A stretch of 64,000 nucleotides of DNA from contig QFXJ01000023.1 of NCBI GenBank assembly GCA_003402375.1, positions 1 to 64,000 of the forward strand, written 5' to 3'. Source of the DNA: Candidatus Nitrotoga sp. CP45. Its GTDB lineage: Bacteria > Pseudomonadota > Gammaproteobacteria > Burkholderiales > Gallionellaceae. The stretch's first letter is position 1, and every line of letters starts with the position of its first letter. Positions 1 through 10,505 of this stretch are shown in pieces. A program made the translations under genes and the position numbers. The notes beneath the pieces are model-generated. The model saw nothing but the letters and a program-made list of their open reading frames with translations, searched no databases and was not told the DNA's origin.

Positions 1-12
1 CTCATGGGGTTA

Positions 13-31
13 CTCCTTTGCGCTTACGCGC
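13..31 (-). promoter_or_regulatory. GNRA-tetraloop hairpin abutting the ribosome binding site
   Basis: On the minus strand GCGC (31-28), GUAA (27-24) and GCGC (23-20) form a four-base-pair hairpin closed by a GNRA-type loop. The AAAGGAG ribosome binding site follows at once at 19-13. Such a stable cap next to the site could tune translation of the gene starting at position 5. The structure is visible in the sequence; the regulatory role is inference. Confidence 0.35.
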
Positions 32-69
32 TTTGGTTGATAAAGATTCGCACCTCTATCAAACCGGGT

Positions 70-250
70 AACCCCACCCTTTGGCAAGACCTTACTGTCA
101 GATTAAGTCTGAACCACTACACTTCAGCACGGCACAACGCAACAGTGTTGTTCTCATTCCTCAAGCGGGATGCCTAATATGGCTCACCAATGTCGCCAAC
201 GTTATCCGGAACCTGCTCAGAGGCGAGCACAAAGCACTCGTACCTCAGTT
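70..250 (-). ncRNA. Candidate bridge RNA / structured leader
   Basis: On the minus strand the region opens with a hairpin at 246-220: GAGG, bulged TA, CGAG, a nine-base loop, then CTCG and CCTC. Further hairpins follow: a TGGC/GCCA pair near 197-179, ACAAC/GTTGT near 151-134, and TCAGA-CTTAA-TCTGA at 112-98. Known IS110 bridge RNAs are about 180 nt, are encoded just upstream of the recombinase, start with a 5' stem-loop and then carry two internal loops that pair with target and donor. The geometry here is compatible, but loop-target pairing could not be tested because the element's other end is outside the window. The limits given are approximate. Confidence 0.33.
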
Positions 251-361
251 TTTACTGGCTTGGCATTCCAATGATAGCTAGAATCCCCTCATTACTTGCT
301 GTTTCCTGCTCACCCCTTTCCCTCGCGCATCCGCAGCTTATTTAACTTAGAAGGAAACGGA

Positions 362-2251
362 TTATTTATTTTCCTCAGCAGAAAAAGATTTCATGGTAAT
401 ACCAACGTGTTTTTTGGTATCCGCAAGATATGCTTGAAACGCTTCATCACCAGTTATTTGGCGAAGTTGCTGCATATAACGCGCACGCTTGGTATCGTCG
501 GTGCCAGTAATGTCTTTAATTGCATCTATACGAACCAATACATAGCCATTCTGTTCATTTTCGACACCCATATATACCGGAAGAACAGCCGCGTTTGCCT
601 GAAATACTTGACGAGCCAGACTATTATCAAGCTCAGCATGCTGTTCACGCGTTACTACAGTCGGTACTGTCCATTCCACGTTAACCTTTTCACCACGTTG
701 CAACTTCGCCAACACTAATTTCCCCTGTTTGACCGCAAGCTCTAACGCTTGCTTGCGCAGTAGTTTCTGGCGAATACTTGCATTTACCTCCTTAAACGGA
801 AGTGTGCTAGCTGGCTTATATTCCAGCAACCGTGCCGCGAACAAAGTATTAGGCGCGATCTCGATAGCAGCGCTATTACGCTTCTTGTTCGTTACATCTT
901 CCGCAAACACAGCCTGTAACGCTTTATCCGTCCAAGGTAATGGTCCAACCTGTTTTTTGTGCAACCAACCGCTTTGCTGTAGCGGCATTTTAACCAATTC
1001 TGCAGCTGGTTTGAGAGCATCACTCTGCTCATACACAATATTGCTAAATTTCTCTGCCAATTCGGCAAACTTATCATTTGCTTTCTGCAATTTCAACCTC
1101 TGCGTAATAACACTCTGTGCCTCATCCAGCGGAAGCACTTTAGCAGGATTCACTGCCAGCAGCTTGATAATATGATAGCCAAAATCGCTTTGTACCAAAT
1201 CGCTAATTTCGCCTACCTTAAGCTTGAATACGGCCTCTTCGAATGGCTTGACCATCATCCCGGGGCCAAACTGACCAAGATCACCTCCACTAGCAGCGGA
1301 GCCAGGATCCTGCGAATATTGTTTAGCTAATTCGGCGAATTTATCTGGTGACTGTTTAACTTGCTGCAATACCTGCGCTGCTTTAGCCTTGGCAGCCAGC
1401 TTATCTGCATCTGCTGCCTGCGCGGCCACCGCAATCAGAATATGTGCAGCCTTGCGCTGTTCTGGTGAACCAAATTCATTCTGATGCTCATCGTAATATT
1501 TTTTAATATCAGTTTTATCCACTGCCACTTGTGATTGCAATGCATCGGCCGAGAATGTCACATACTCCACCCGCACCTGCTCATCCGTCTGAAATTCCTT
1601 CAAATTCATATCATAATAACTTTGTACCGCAGTTTCATCTACTTTCGCCTGTTTTAGATATGTTTCAAAAGAAATTTTTGCTACAGCAACAACACGTTGC
1701 TGTTCATTTAAGCGTATTAAATTATCCGTAATAATATTTGATGCATAACCATTCCGCATATATGCGTCAATCAACTGGTGCATATATAGTTCTCGTGCTA
1801 CGTTTGACTCAAATGTCATCGGCGTCAGTTTCTCACGACGCAAGACTGACTCATAAAGCTGCTTATCGAATTTTCCATCTTTTTGAAACGCTTCGATACC
1901 AGCTATACTCTGAGCCAAATATTTCTCATTTACAGTTAATCCAATGGAACGCGCCTGCGAAATCAACAAACGTTGGCTAACTAGACTTTCCAGGATCGCA
2001 CGTTTTGTTTCAGGCTTATCAAACATAGTTTGATCATAGTTGCTACCCATCATTTTACGCATTCTCTCTTGCTGCTGACGCACAGCTTGATCGAACTCTG
2101 CTTGGTTGATTTTTTCACCATTCACTGTAGCTAAAGCTTCGCTATGGGAGGACTTATTGTAGGAATCCACGCCCCAAAATGTAAACGTAAGAATAATGAG
2201 CAACAACACGATTTGTACAAATCGTCGATTCCCATGCACAAAATCAAACAT
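362..2251 (-). CDS. ppiD: Peptidyl-prolyl cis-trans isomerase D (SurA/PpiD family periplasmic chaperone)
   Basis: A 629-residue protein anchored in the inner membrane by one N-terminal segment (about residues 12-30) with the bulk in the periplasm, where PpiD assists folding of newly exported outer-membrane proteins. After the anchor comes a SurA-like N-terminal chaperone domain, and a single parvulin PpiC domain lies near residues 260-365, ending in the typical FGYHIIKL stretch. Length matches the family (about 620-640). The start is ATG at 2251. Position after tig-clpP-clpX-lon and tRNA-Val/tRNA-Asp is the common betaproteobacterial order. Only about 30 bases separate the start from a tRNA terminator, so transcription may depend partly on read-through. 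Confidence 0.95.
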   Translation of the reverse strand: MFDFVHGNRRFVQIVLLLIILTFTFWGVDSYNKSSHSEALATVNGEKINQAEFDQAVRQQQERMRKMMGSNYDQTMFDKPETKRAILESLVSQRLLISQARSIGLTVNEKYLAQSIAGIEAFQKDGKFDKQLYESVLRREKLTPMTFESNVARELYMHQLIDAYMRNGYASNIITDNLIRLNEQQRVVAVAKISFETYLKQAKVDETAVQSYYDMNLKEFQTDEQVRVEYVTFSADALQSQVAVDKTDIKKYYDEHQNEFGSPEQRKAAHILIAVAAQAADADKLAAKAKAAQVLQQVKQSPDKFAELAKQYSQDPGSAASGGDLGQFGPGMMVKPFEEAVFKLKVGEISDLVQSDFGYHIIKLLAVNPAKVLPLDEAQSVITQRLKLQKANDKFAELAEKFSNIVYEQSDALKPAAELVKMPLQQSGWLHKKQVGPLPWTDKALQAVFAEDVTNKKRNSAAIEIAPNTLFAARLLEYKPASTLPFKEVNASIRQKLLRKQALELAVKQGKLVLAKLQRGEKVNVEWTVPTVVTREQHAELDNSLARQVFQANAAVLPVYMGVENEQNGYVLVRIDAIKDITGTDDTKRARYMQQLRQITGDEAFQAYLADTKKHVGITMKSFSAEENK

Positions 2252-2282
2252 AATAACCGCCCGATAAAATTTATTTAAAATA

Positions 2283-2313
2283 AATAAAAAAAGGCGAACT
2301 TTCGTTCGCCTTA
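2283..2313 (-). terminator. Rho-independent terminator of the tRNA-Val/tRNA-Asp unit
   Basis: Perfect nine-base stem AAGGCGAAC / GTTCGCCTT with a four-base loop at 2313-2292, followed on the minus strand by a T-rich tract (2291-2283). It lies directly after the CCA end of tRNA-Asp and before ppiD. Confidence 0.85.
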
Positions 2314-2316
2314 ATG

Positions 2317-2393
2317 TGGCGGAGTGGACGGGACTCGAACCCGCGACCCCCGGCGTGACAGGCCGGTATTCTAACCAACTGAACTACCACTCC
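2317..2393 (-). tRNA. tRNA-Asp (anticodon GTC)
   Basis: A complete 77-base cloverleaf on the minus strand: acceptor GGAGTGG pairing with CCACTCC, anticodon loop CTGTCAC with GTC, T-arm GGGTTCGAGTCCC, and an encoded 3' CCA. It lies 13 bases downstream of tRNA-Val, so both are probably cut from one transcript. Confidence 0.97.
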
Positions 2394-2406
2394 AAATTTA
2401 AGCAGC

Positions 2407-2482
2407 TGGTGGGTGCTGAGGGGTTCGAACCCCCGACATTCGCCTTGTAAGGGCGACGCTCTACCAGCTGAGCTAAGCACCC
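2407..2482 (-). tRNA. tRNA-Val (anticodon TAC)
   Basis: A complete 76-base cloverleaf on the minus strand: acceptor GGGTGCT pairing with AGCACCC, D-arm AGCTCAGCTGGTAGAGC, anticodon loop CTTACAA with TAC, T-arm GGGGGTTCGAACCCC, and encoded CCA. It precedes tRNA-Asp. The 231 bases between it and lon hold no gene; a hupB gene often found at this place in betaproteobacteria is absent. Confidence 0.97.
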
Positions 2483-2713
2483 AATCAAAGTATTATTCTA
2501 CAACATTCCTCAGACCTTTACCAGTGCAGTATTTCGATACTTTCACTGCTTTAATCAAGGTCAACCCACCAACACTAAAATTTCAAACATGCAACGCGCC
2601 ACAACCAAAGAAAAATCTACAATAGTTTTATATCAAGGAGTTCTAGCACCATCAAATAAATTAGCACATTATTATACACTTACAATGGCTTTTAGAAATT
2701 TGCGCATATTTCA

Positions 2714-5125
2714 TCAATGTTTGATCACAGTAGCGCGACTTTCATCCGCCACCAAAATCGGATTGACTACTGGCGCAGCCTCAGGCAGTGGTTCTGGCTT
2801 ACGTTCCAGAGCCATTTCCAACACCTGTTCAATCCATTTAACTGGATGAATTTCAAGTTTATTTTTTACGTTATCAGGAATTTCAACAAGATCCTTAGTA
2901 TTTTCTTCTGGAATCAAAACAACTTTAATGCCACCACGTTGAGCTGCCAGTAACTTCTCTTTTAATCCACCAATCGGCAACACCTCGCCACGTAGCGTAA
3001 TTTCCCCGGTCATCGCCACATCAGCACGCACCGGGATACCAGTTAACGCCGATACTATCGACGTACAAATACCGACACCAGCACTCGGCCCATCTTTTGG
3101 TGTAGCGCCTTCAGGTAAGTGGATATGTAAATCAGTTTTTTGGTAAAATTCGTCAGAAATACCCAAGCTACGGGCGCGGCTACGCACTACGCTAAGTGCA
3201 GCTTGAATCGACTCTTTCATAACTTCGCCTAATTTGCCAGTGGGGGTGATATTACCTTTGCCTGGTAATACTGCAGTTTCAATGGTTAGTAATTCACCGC
3301 CAACTTCTGTCCACGCTAATCCAGTTACTTGTCCAACCTGATTATGTTTCTCTGCGATTCCATAGCTATAACGCCGCACTCCAAGATATTTGTCCAAGTT
3401 ACGAGCGTTTACCATTACCTTGCTATCGCGCCCTTTGAGCAATAATGCTTTCACCACTTTACGGCAAATCTTGGAAAGCTCGCGATCCAAGCTCCGCACA
3501 CCCGCTTCACGGGTGTAATAACGCAATATGTCACGAATTGCGCTTTCTGAAATACCAATTTCTTCAAGCTTCAATCCATTGTTCTTAAGTGCTTTTGGAA
3601 TTAAATAATGCATCGCAATATTTACTTTTTCGTCTTCGGTATAACTTGATACATGAATAATTTCCATACGATCCAAAAGCGGAGCAGGGATATTCATGGT
3701 ATTTGCGGTCGCAACAAACATTACATCAGACAAGTCGTATTCGACTTCGACATAATGATCAACAAAAGTATGGTTCTGCTCTGGATCAAGCACCTCAAGC
3801 AGCGCCGATGAAGGGTCGCCACGAAAATCCATACCCATCTTATCTACTTCATCGAGTAAGAATAACGGATTTTTCACGCCAACTTTGGTCATGTTCTGCA
3901 AAATTTTACCAGGCATAGAACCAATATAAGTGCGACGATGACCCCGAATTTCTGACTCATCACGCACTCCACCTAGCGACATGCGAATAAATTTACGGCC
4001 TGTAGCTCGTGCAATAGACTGACCAAGCGAAGTCTTACCAACACCTGGCGGCCCAACTAAACACAAGATAGGTGCTTTCATCTTGTCGACGCGTTGCTGC
4101 ACAGCAAGATACTCCACAATACGTTCTTTCACCTTCTCCAATCCATAATGATCTGCTTCCAAAATTTCTTCAGCTGATTTCAACTTATTATTAATCTTCG
4201 TTTTCTTTTTCCACGGCAAAGCCACCAACACATCAATGTAGTTGCGCACCACAGTCGCCTCGGCAGACATGGGGGACATTAAACGCAATTTTTTCATTTC
4301 GGCTTCGGCCTTGGCGCGCGCTTCCTTAGGCAAATGCGCAGCCTTTATTTTTTTTGCCAACTCCTCGAAATCTGCACCATCTTCACCTTCTCCCAACTCC
4401 TTCTGTATCGCTTTTACTTGCTCATTCAAGTAATACTCGCGTTGGCTTTTTTCCATCTGCCGCTTGACTCGTCCGCGAATCCGTTTTTCTACTTGCAATA
4501 TGTCAAGCTCAGCTTCCAATAGACCCAACAAATGATCAAAACGCTTTCGAACATCAAAGATTTCCAGTATTTCCTGCTTTTGCTCTAATTTGAGTGGTAA
4601 GTGCGCTGCTATGGTATCCGCTAATCGCCCGGAATCATCCATACCAGCCAAAGACGTCAGTGTTTCCGGCGGAATTCTCTTGTTTAGCTTAACATATTGG
4701 TCAAATTGATTAATTAAGGCACGACGCATAGCTTCTGCTTCACTACCCAAACTGTCGCCAACTAAAACTGGATCAATATCAGCATCAAAATGACTTTTTT
4801 CATCTAATACGTGCAATATTGTTGCACGTTGCGTACCCTCCACAAGAACCTTAACGGTACCATCAGGCAACTTAAGCATCTGCAAAATATTAGCAATGCT
4901 ACCAACGCGATACAAATCCTCTGCGGCAGGCTCATCTTTAGCGGCAGTTTTTTGCGCCACCAGCACAATGCTCTTACCCGCTTCCATAGCAGATTCCAAC
5001 GCCTTAATCGATTTCGCGCGTCCAACAAACAATGGAATTACCATATGCGGAAACACCACTACATCACGTAAAGGAAGTAATGGGAAAAAACTGGAAACAA
5101 GTGCATTAGTATCATGCTCAGTCAT
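2714..5125 (-). CDS. lon: ATP-dependent Lon protease
   Basis: A cytoplasmic AAA+ serine protease of 803 residues that degrades misfolded and short-lived regulatory proteins. The N-terminal substrate-binding domain (about 12-205) is followed by a coiled region, the AAA+ module with Walker A GPPGVGKT at 358-365, and the C-terminal protease domain with the Ser-Lys dyad at Ser681 (in DGPSAG) and Lys722 (in GGLKEK). Length and spacing match the bacterial LonA family. ATG at 5125 is preceded by GAGGAG. It follows clpX with a 118-base gap that carries a heat-shock type promoter, so it can be transcribed separately from clpX. Confidence 0.97.
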   Translation of the reverse strand: MTEHDTNALVSSFFPLLPLRDVVVFPHMVIPLFVGRAKSIKALESAMEAGKSIVLVAQKTAAKDEPAAEDLYRVGSIANILQMLKLPDGTVKVLVEGTQRATILHVLDEKSHFDADIDPVLVGDSLGSEAEAMRRALINQFDQYVKLNKRIPPETLTSLAGMDDSGRLADTIAAHLPLKLEQKQEILEIFDVRKRFDHLLGLLEAELDILQVEKRIRGRVKRQMEKSQREYYLNEQVKAIQKELGEGEDGADFEELAKKIKAAHLPKEARAKAEAEMKKLRLMSPMSAEATVVRNYIDVLVALPWKKKTKINNKLKSAEEILEADHYGLEKVKERIVEYLAVQQRVDKMKAPILCLVGPPGVGKTSLGQSIARATGRKFIRMSLGGVRDESEIRGHRRTYIGSMPGKILQNMTKVGVKNPLFLLDEVDKMGMDFRGDPSSALLEVLDPEQNHTFVDHYVEVEYDLSDVMFVATANTMNIPAPLLDRMEIIHVSSYTEDEKVNIAMHYLIPKALKNNGLKLEEIGISESAIRDILRYYTREAGVRSLDRELSKICRKVVKALLLKGRDSKVMVNARNLDKYLGVRRYSYGIAEKHNQVGQVTGLAWTEVGGELLTIETAVLPGKGNITPTGKLGEVMKESIQAALSVVRSRARSLGISDEFYQKTDLHIHLPEGATPKDGPSAGVGICTSIVSALTGIPVRADVAMTGEITLRGEVLPIGGLKEKLLAAQRGGIKVVLIPEENTKDLVEIPDNVKNKLEIHPVKWIEQVLEMALERKPEPLPEAAPVVNPILVADESRATVIKH

Positions 5126-5162
5126 GGCAGGAAACTCCTCTATGGATTAACTTGACAGTTAG

Positions 5163-5188
5163 ATGGGGGCGCGGCGAAATAATTCAAG
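5163..5188 (-). promoter_or_regulatory. Sigma-32 (heat-shock) type promoter for lon
   Basis: On the minus strand CTTGAA (5188-5183) is separated by 14 bases from CCCCAT (5168-5163), followed by CTA. This matches the RpoH consensus CTTGAA-N13-17-CCCCATnT closely. It lies about 40 bases upstream of the lon start, the expected place for a protease of the heat-shock regulon. Confidence 0.72.
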
Positions 5189-5243
5189 TGACAATACAAA
5201 TCACCGCACATCAACTTAATGTAGGGTGCTACTATAAATATAA

Positions 5244-6500
5244 TTAAGCTGCCCTGGAAGTATCCGCGTATATCACAATTGGTTTAATTTCGTCATTTGT
5301 GCTGCTTACATCCAGCACCACCTTGCTCACATTATCCATCGAAGGCAGGTCGTACATAATATCGAGCAAAGAATGTTCCAGAATAGAACGCAAGCCACGT
5401 GCACCCGTCTTACGTTCCAGCGCTTTTTTGGCGATAGCCTGTAATACGCCCTCATGAAATTCCATATCCACGCCTTCCATCGCGAACAATTTATGGTATT
5501 GTTTGGTCAAGGCATTTTTAGGTTCTGTCAAAATTTGAATTAATGCCGTTTCATCCAACTCTTCCAGTGTAGCAACCACTGGCAGGCGTCCAACGAATTC
5601 TGGGATCAAACCAAACTTGATCAAGTCTTCTGGCTCCAAATTACGCAGCACTGTGCCCACACTCTTCTTGTCGCCATGTTTGGCGAGGCTTGCGCCAAAA
5701 CCAATACCGGTTTTCTCTGAGCGATTGAGTATAACCTTCTCCATGCCATCGAACGCCCCACCGCATATAAAAAGAATATTAGTAGTGTCCACCTGCAAAA
5801 ACTCGGTATTAGGATGTTTGCGGCCACCCTGGGGCGGAACAGACGCCTTGGTACCCTCGATCAACTTGAGTAGCGCCTGTTGCACCCCTTCACCAGAAAC
5901 ATCACGAGTGATAGAAGGATTGTCTGATTTGCGAGAAATCTTATCAATTTCGTCAATATAAATAATACCGCGCTGCGCGCGCTCCACGTCATAGTCACAC
6001 GCTTGTAATAGCTTCAGAATAATGTTCTCGACATCTTCCCCAACATACCCCGCTTCGGTGAGCGTAGTAGCATCGGCCATCACAAACGGCACGTCAAGTA
6101 AACGCGCCAAGGTTTGCGCCAGCAAGGTTTTTCCAGAACCAGTCGGACCGAGAAGTAAAATATTACTCTTGGCCAGCTCCACACCATCCTTACTAGTACT
6201 TCTCAAGCGCTTATAATGGTTATACACTGCCACAGACAAAATTTTCTTAGCATGTTCCTGACCGATCACATACTCGTCAAGACGTGCACGAATTTCATGC
6301 GGTACAAGCAGGTCAGCCTTGTCCGTCTTGCCGGACACAACACTATTAACTTCTTCACGAATAATGTCATTACAAAGCTCGACACATTCGTCGCATACGA
6401 ATACAGAAGGCCCCGCAATCAGTTTGCGAACTTCATGCTGGCTCTTGCCGCAAAACGAACAGTACAATAATTTGTCGCCCTTGCTTTTATCCAGCACCAT
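5244..6500 (-). CDS. clpX: ATP-dependent Clp protease ATP-binding subunit ClpX
   Basis: An AAA+ unfoldase of 418 residues that recognises tagged substrates and feeds them to ClpP. It begins with the four-cysteine zinc-binding domain (Cys14, 17, 36, 39). Walker A GPTGSGKT lies at 118-125, Walker [11 protein letters not shown] and the [16 protein letters not shown] pore/sensor region follow, and the FVGRLP element near residue 300 is present. Length is normal for ClpX. It lies 63 bases downstream of clpP in the same direction, forming the usual tig-clpP-clpX set. Confidence 0.97.
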   Translation of the reverse strand: MVLDKSKGDKLLYCSFCGKSQHEVRKLIAGPSVFVCDECVELCNDIIREEVNSVVSGKTDKADLLVPHEIRARLDEYVIGQEHAKKILSVAVYNHYKRLRSTSKDGVELAKSNILLLGPTGSGKTLLAQTLARLLDVPFVMADATTLTEAGYVGEDVENIILKLLQACDYDVERAQRGIIYIDEIDKISRKSDNPSITRDVSGEGVQQALLKLIEGTKASVPPQGGRKHPNTEFLQVDTTNILFICGGAFDGMEKVILNRSEKTGIGFGASLAKHGDKKSVGTVLRNLEPEDLIKFGLIPEFVGRLPVVATLEELDETALIQILTEPKNALTKQYHKLFAMEGVDMEFHEGVLQAIAKKALERKTGARGLRSILEHSLLDIMYDLPSMDNVSKVVLDVSSTNDEIKPIVIYADTSRAA

Positions 6501-6563
6501 TCATATCCCCTGTTTTGTTTATCACCACTATTTATTATCTATCAATTAAGCCTATGCAGTTGT

Positions 6564-7190
6564 TTAAGCGCGCTTGTCCAGCACTTTATCTACCAAGCCA
6601 TAATCGACTGCTTCAGTCGCATTTAAGAATTTATCGCGCTCGCTATCACGGGCAATTTCCTCGACATCGCGACCTGTGTGCTGCGCCATCAGGGCATACA
6701 GGCGCTCACGCAGACTCAGAATATATCTAGCATGAATCTCGATATCCGTTGCCTGCCCCTGAAATCCTCCCAACGGCTGATGAATCATTACCGAAGAATT
6801 AGGCAGAACAAATCGCTTTCCCTTTGCACCGGCCTGCAACAAAAAAGCGCCCATAGATGCCGCCATGCCGATGCACAACGTAGAAACATCTGGTTTTATG
6901 AATTGCATAGTGTCGTAAATCGCCATGCCTGCCGAAATAGAGCCGCCAGGCGAATTGATATAAAGATGAATCTCCTTATCTGGATTTTCAGACTCAAGGA
7001 ATAACAATTGTGCTACCACCAAGTTAGCGGTCATATCATTGATGTTGCCAACCAAAAATATTACGCGTTCCTTGAGCAAACGTGAATAAATGTCGTATGC
7101 ACGTTCTCCACGCCCGCTGGTTTCTATCACCATCGGAATCATACCGATATTTTGCGGGTCCTCATTATTTTGAGGTATTTCGCTATACAT
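6564..7190 (-). CDS. clpP: ATP-dependent Clp protease proteolytic subunit ClpP
   Basis: A serine peptidase of 208 residues that forms the proteolytic barrel of ClpXP. Catalytic Ser112 lies in GMAASMGA and His137 in MIHQPLGG, with the family's acidic residue downstream. I chose ATG at 7190, which overlaps the tig stop by one base (TGATG) and so allows translational coupling. An upstream GTG at 7193 would add one residue. The short N-terminal stretch before IPMVIE is of normal length for the family's propeptide. Confidence 0.96.
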   Translation of the reverse strand: MYSEIPQNNEDPQNIGMIPMVIETSGRGERAYDIYSRLLKERVIFLVGNINDMTANLVVAQLLFLESENPDKEIHLYINSPGGSISAGMAIYDTMQFIKPDVSTLCIGMAASMGAFLLQAGAKGKRFVLPNSSVMIHQPLGGFQGQATDIEIHARYILSLRERLYALMAQHTGRDVEEIARDSERDKFLNATEAVDYGLVDKVLDKRA

Positions 7191-8500
7191 CACGCGGCAT
7201 TCTCCATCAACTCGTTAAATTCCATCACCCTCTCTGTCACCTTAACAGCATCCGTCACCCAAACCACCACGTTATCCTCCAGCACCAAATTTTCCGCGTC
7301 TTGCAAGCGTGTCGGATCATTATAGTGCCACTGCACCACTTCTTCTGGGTTGTCATAACTTTGTGCATAATCCTGAACCAGCGCCTTAATCTGCTCAGGT
7401 TTAGCGTGTAAATCATATTTATCTACCAACTCTGTCAAGATCAGGCTCAACTTGACACGCTTTTGCGCACGTTCCGTAAACAGTTCAAGTGGTAACGATT
7501 CCTCCCCCTTCGGCATTTCCATTCCGCGCTTTTTCATATCGCGCATAGTTTGCTGCATCAAGCTCTGCGCTTCAGCATCCAATAGTGCCTTGGGTATCTC
7601 CAGTTGAGTAACTTTCAGCAAGGTCGCCATTGCGCTGTCTTTGTTACGCACCATTAAACGACGCTTGATTTCGCGCTCTAGATTATCGCGGACTTCAGTC
7701 TTTAGTTTATTCACATCGCCATCTTCTATACCAAGTAACTTGGCAAATTTAGCGTCAATCTCTGGCAAATGCTGCTCTTCTACCTTGTGCAAGGTAATCG
7801 TAAAAGCTGCTGACTTGCCAGCCACTTTCTCAGCCTGATAGTCTGGAGGGAAAGTCATATCGAAAGATTTTTTTTCTCCAGCCTTCATGCCGATGATGGC
7901 ATTTTCAAAATCCGGCAATAAACGCCCGGCACCCAGCAACACAGCTAAATTCCTGGCCTCACCACCTTCAAATATTTTGCCTTCCAGTAAGCCACTAAAA
8001 TCAATATGCACCCTGTCTCCATTTTGCGCCGCACGATCAACCACTTCGAATGTCGCGTGTTGCTTACGTAGAGTAGCAATCGTGGTATCAACATCGGCAT
8101 CGCTCAGGGTATAAACCGCTTGCTCCATGCTTTCAGCGCTAATATCACCCAATACGACTTCAGGATAAACCTCAAAAGTCGCACTATATTCGATCCACAC
8201 GGCATCCGGGTCGGTGGTCTTGACCTCAAAAGTTGGATAACCAACCACTTTCAATTGGTTCTCCTGCACTTCTTTGGCAAAGGACTGCCGTAAAGCATCT
8301 TGCAACACTTCCTGCTGTATTTTCGCACCGTGTTTTTGCTCCAAAATCTTGAACGGCACCTTGCCCGGCCTGAAACCAGGCACCTCAGCGGTACGTGCCA
8401 GATTCTTCAGGCGCGCTTCCATTTCACTGCCAATCAGTTGCAGAGGGATGGATGCATTAAGGCGGCGCTCCAACCCGCTCATGATTTCTATACTCGACAT
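7190..8500 (-). CDS. tig: Trigger factor (ribosome-associated chaperone/isomerase)
   Basis: A 436-residue chaperone that binds the ribosome exit tunnel and nascent chains. The N-terminal ribosome-binding domain carries the signature GFRPGKVP near residue 42. An FKBP-type isomerase domain sits around 160-245 ([22 protein letters not shown]), and the helical C-terminal domain completes the protein. Length is typical. ATG at 8500 has AAGGAA upstream. The gene heads tig-clpP-clpX and lies 37 bases after tRNA-Leu, so it may share that transcript. Confidence 0.97.
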   Translation of the reverse strand: MSSIEIMSGLERRLNASIPLQLIGSEMEARLKNLARTAEVPGFRPGKVPFKILEQKHGAKIQQEVLQDALRQSFAKEVQENQLKVVGYPTFEVKTTDPDAVWIEYSATFEVYPEVVLGDISAESMEQAVYTLSDADVDTTIATLRKQHATFEVVDRAAQNGDRVHIDFSGLLEGKIFEGGEARNLAVLLGAGRLLPDFENAIIGMKAGEKKSFDMTFPPDYQAEKVAGKSAAFTITLHKVEEQHLPEIDAKFAKLLGIEDGDVNKLKTEVRDNLEREIKRRLMVRNKDSAMATLLKVTQLEIPKALLDAEAQSLMQQTMRDMKKRGMEMPKGEESLPLELFTERAQKRVKLSLILTELVDKYDLHAKPEQIKALVQDYAQSYDNPEEVVQWHYNDPTRLQDAENLVLEDNVVVWVTDAVKVTERVMEFNELMENAA

Positions 8501-8537
8501 GCTAACTTTCCTTAGGTAAATAAGTGAATTCTTCAGT

Positions 8538-8979
<442 letters not shown>

Positions 8980-10428
8980 TCATATATGAATCGTGCGTTT
9001 AGCGACTGCCAGAGCCGCTTCATGCATCACTTCAGACAATGACGGATGTGCATGAATGGTGCGCGCCAAATCTTCACTACTAGCCGAGAACGCCATCGCC
9101 AGCACTGCCTGCTGAATGAGCTCAGATGCCATCGGACCTATGATATGCACGCCGAGGATACGATCTGTATTAGCATCGGCGATGATTTTAATAAATCCCG
9201 TCGTGTCACCCAAGGCGCGGGCACGTCCATTAGCAAGAAAGGGGAACTGACCAGCCTTGTAAGCGACGCCCGCTGCCTTAAGCTGCTGTTCAGTCTTACC
9301 CACCCAAGCGATTTCAGGAGCGGTATACATTACATTTGGCACCAAATTCAAGTCGCAGCATCCCATCTGCCCGACGATCAATTCCGCCACCATCACGCCC
9401 TCCTCCGACGCCTTGTGCGCCAGCATCGGCCCCCGCACCACATCGCCCACCGCATACACATTCGGTAGGCTGGTACGGCAATGTTCATCCACTTCAATGC
9501 GCCCTGCGGGGCCCAGCTTGAGCTCGACCGCTTCTGCGCTCAGACCTTGCGTATTTGGCACACGCCCTACTGCAACGATCAACTTGTCCGCAACCAATTC
9601 CTGCACGGCGCCCTGTATATCGCGCCAATTAATATTTACTGCCTCAGCAGACTGAATGACACCATCAATCTGTGCGCCCAAGTGAATAGTCAGCTTCTGC
9701 TTGGTAAAAGTACGTAACGCTTCTTTCGCCACTTGCTCATCAGCGGCAGGAAGGAATACCGACGAGGCTTCCAGTAGCGTCACCTCAGCCCCCAATCTGC
9801 GCCACACACTGCCGAGTTCCAGTCCAATAACCCCTGCGCCGATGATCGCGAGGCGCTTGGGCGTCTCGCTAAAACTCAAAGCGCCTACATTGTCCACAAC
9901 CTGCACCCCATCCAGCGGGGCTTGCTGCAAAATACGCGACGTTGAGCCAGTGGCAATGATAATATGTTTCGCAGTCACCTCCTCCTCTCCATCCGTAATT
10001 CCGACACGCCATACATCACCATCCCGACCCAGAAGTTGAGCCCTGCCATGCAGTGAACTCACTTTATTTTTCTTGAATAACTGACTAATGCCCAGGGTGA
10101 AATCGGACACAATCTTATTCTTTCGCGCAATCATTTTCGGCACATCCACGCGCGCATTTTCGGCACATATGCCGTGCGCATTTTCGGCACATATGCCGTG
10201 CGCAGCAAAATCATGCGTCAGATGCTCGAATTTTTCCGAAGACTCCAGCAAAGCTTTGGATGGAATACAGCCTACATTAAGACAAGTCCCGCCTAAACTG
10301 GGCTTGCCTTGCGCGCTTTTCCAATCGTCGATGCAGACTGTGTTCAGACCTAATTGAGCACAGCGTATCGCCGCCACATAACCTCCGGGGCCGGCACCGA
10401 TAACTACAACATCAAATGATTTCGACAT
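8980..10428 (-). CDS. lpdA: Dihydrolipoyl dehydrogenase (E3)
   Basis: An FAD flavoenzyme of 482 residues that reoxidises the lipoyl groups of the 2-oxoglutarate dehydrogenase complex with NAD+. The N-terminal FAD fingerprint is GAGPGG at 11-16, the redox disulfide is Cys49/Cys54 in GGTCLNVGC, the NAD-binding GAGVIGLE lies near 195, and the C-terminal HAHPSLSE carries the catalytic His-Glu pair. It is the last gene of the odhA-odhB-lpdA unit, 77 bases after odhB. Residues 76-91 are two copies of the same eight residues, caused by a 24-base tandem duplication in a surface region before the first FAD-domain helix; the frame is kept. Confidence 0.97.
   Translation of the reverse strand: MSKSFDVVVIGAGPGGYVAAIRCAQLGLNTVCIDDWKSAQGKPSLGGTCLNVGCIPSKALLESSEKFEHLTHDFAAHGICAENAHGICAENARVDVPKMIARKNKIVSDFTLGISQLFKKNKVSSLHGRAQLLGRDGDVWRVGITDGEEEVTAKHIIIATGSTSRILQQAPLDGVQVVDNVGALSFSETPKRLAIIGAGVIGLELGSVWRRLGAEVTLLEASSVFLPAADEQVAKEALRTFTKQKLTIHLGAQIDGVIQSAEAVNINWRDIQGAVQELVADKLIVAVGRVPNTQGLSAEAVELKLGPAGRIEVDEHCRTSLPNVYAVGDVVRGPMLAHKASEEGVMVAELIVGQMGCCDLNLVPNVMYTAPEIAWVGKTEQQLKAAGVAYKAGQFPFLANGRARALGDTTGFIKIIADANTDRILGVHIIGPMASELIQQAVLAMAFSASSEDLARTIHAHPSLSEVMHEAALAVAKRTIHI
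10152..10199 (-). repeat. Perfect 24-base tandem duplication inside lpdA
   Basis: Two identical 24-base units at 10152-10175 and 10176-10199, followed by five bases of a partial third unit. On the coding strand each encodes AHGICAEN, so the enzyme gains eight residues without a frameshift. Strand slippage is the simplest origin. Confidence 0.95.
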
Positions 10429-10505
10429 AATGAAATCCTTTTATTCAGTTCTGAACTCGTAAGAAATTCTTCATTTCATTCTGGCCAGGATCGGCAAAAG
10501 CGTAG

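Larger units (their letters stand above)
1..300 (-). mobile_element. Probable left end of an IS110-family insertion sequence (runs off the window)
   Basis: A reading frame begins on the minus strand with ATG at 5-3, preceded by a strong ribosome binding site AAAGGAG at 19-13 (7-base spacing). Only five bases of the gene are in the window. Upstream lie about 250 bases with no convincing coding frame but several hairpins, between this start and the end of ppiD at 362. A long structured non-coding left end directly upstream of the transposase start is the layout of IS110-group elements, which lack terminal inverted repeats. The outer boundary cannot be placed; it should fall between about 260 and 361. 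The family call rests on layout, not on protein sequence, so the leader of an ordinary gene remains possible. Confidence 0.4.

Noticed and set aside
81-281. Plus-strand open frame of 66 codons in the left-edge leader
   Set aside because: No ribosome site, no family resemblance, and it runs opposite to the structured leader of the gene at position 5.
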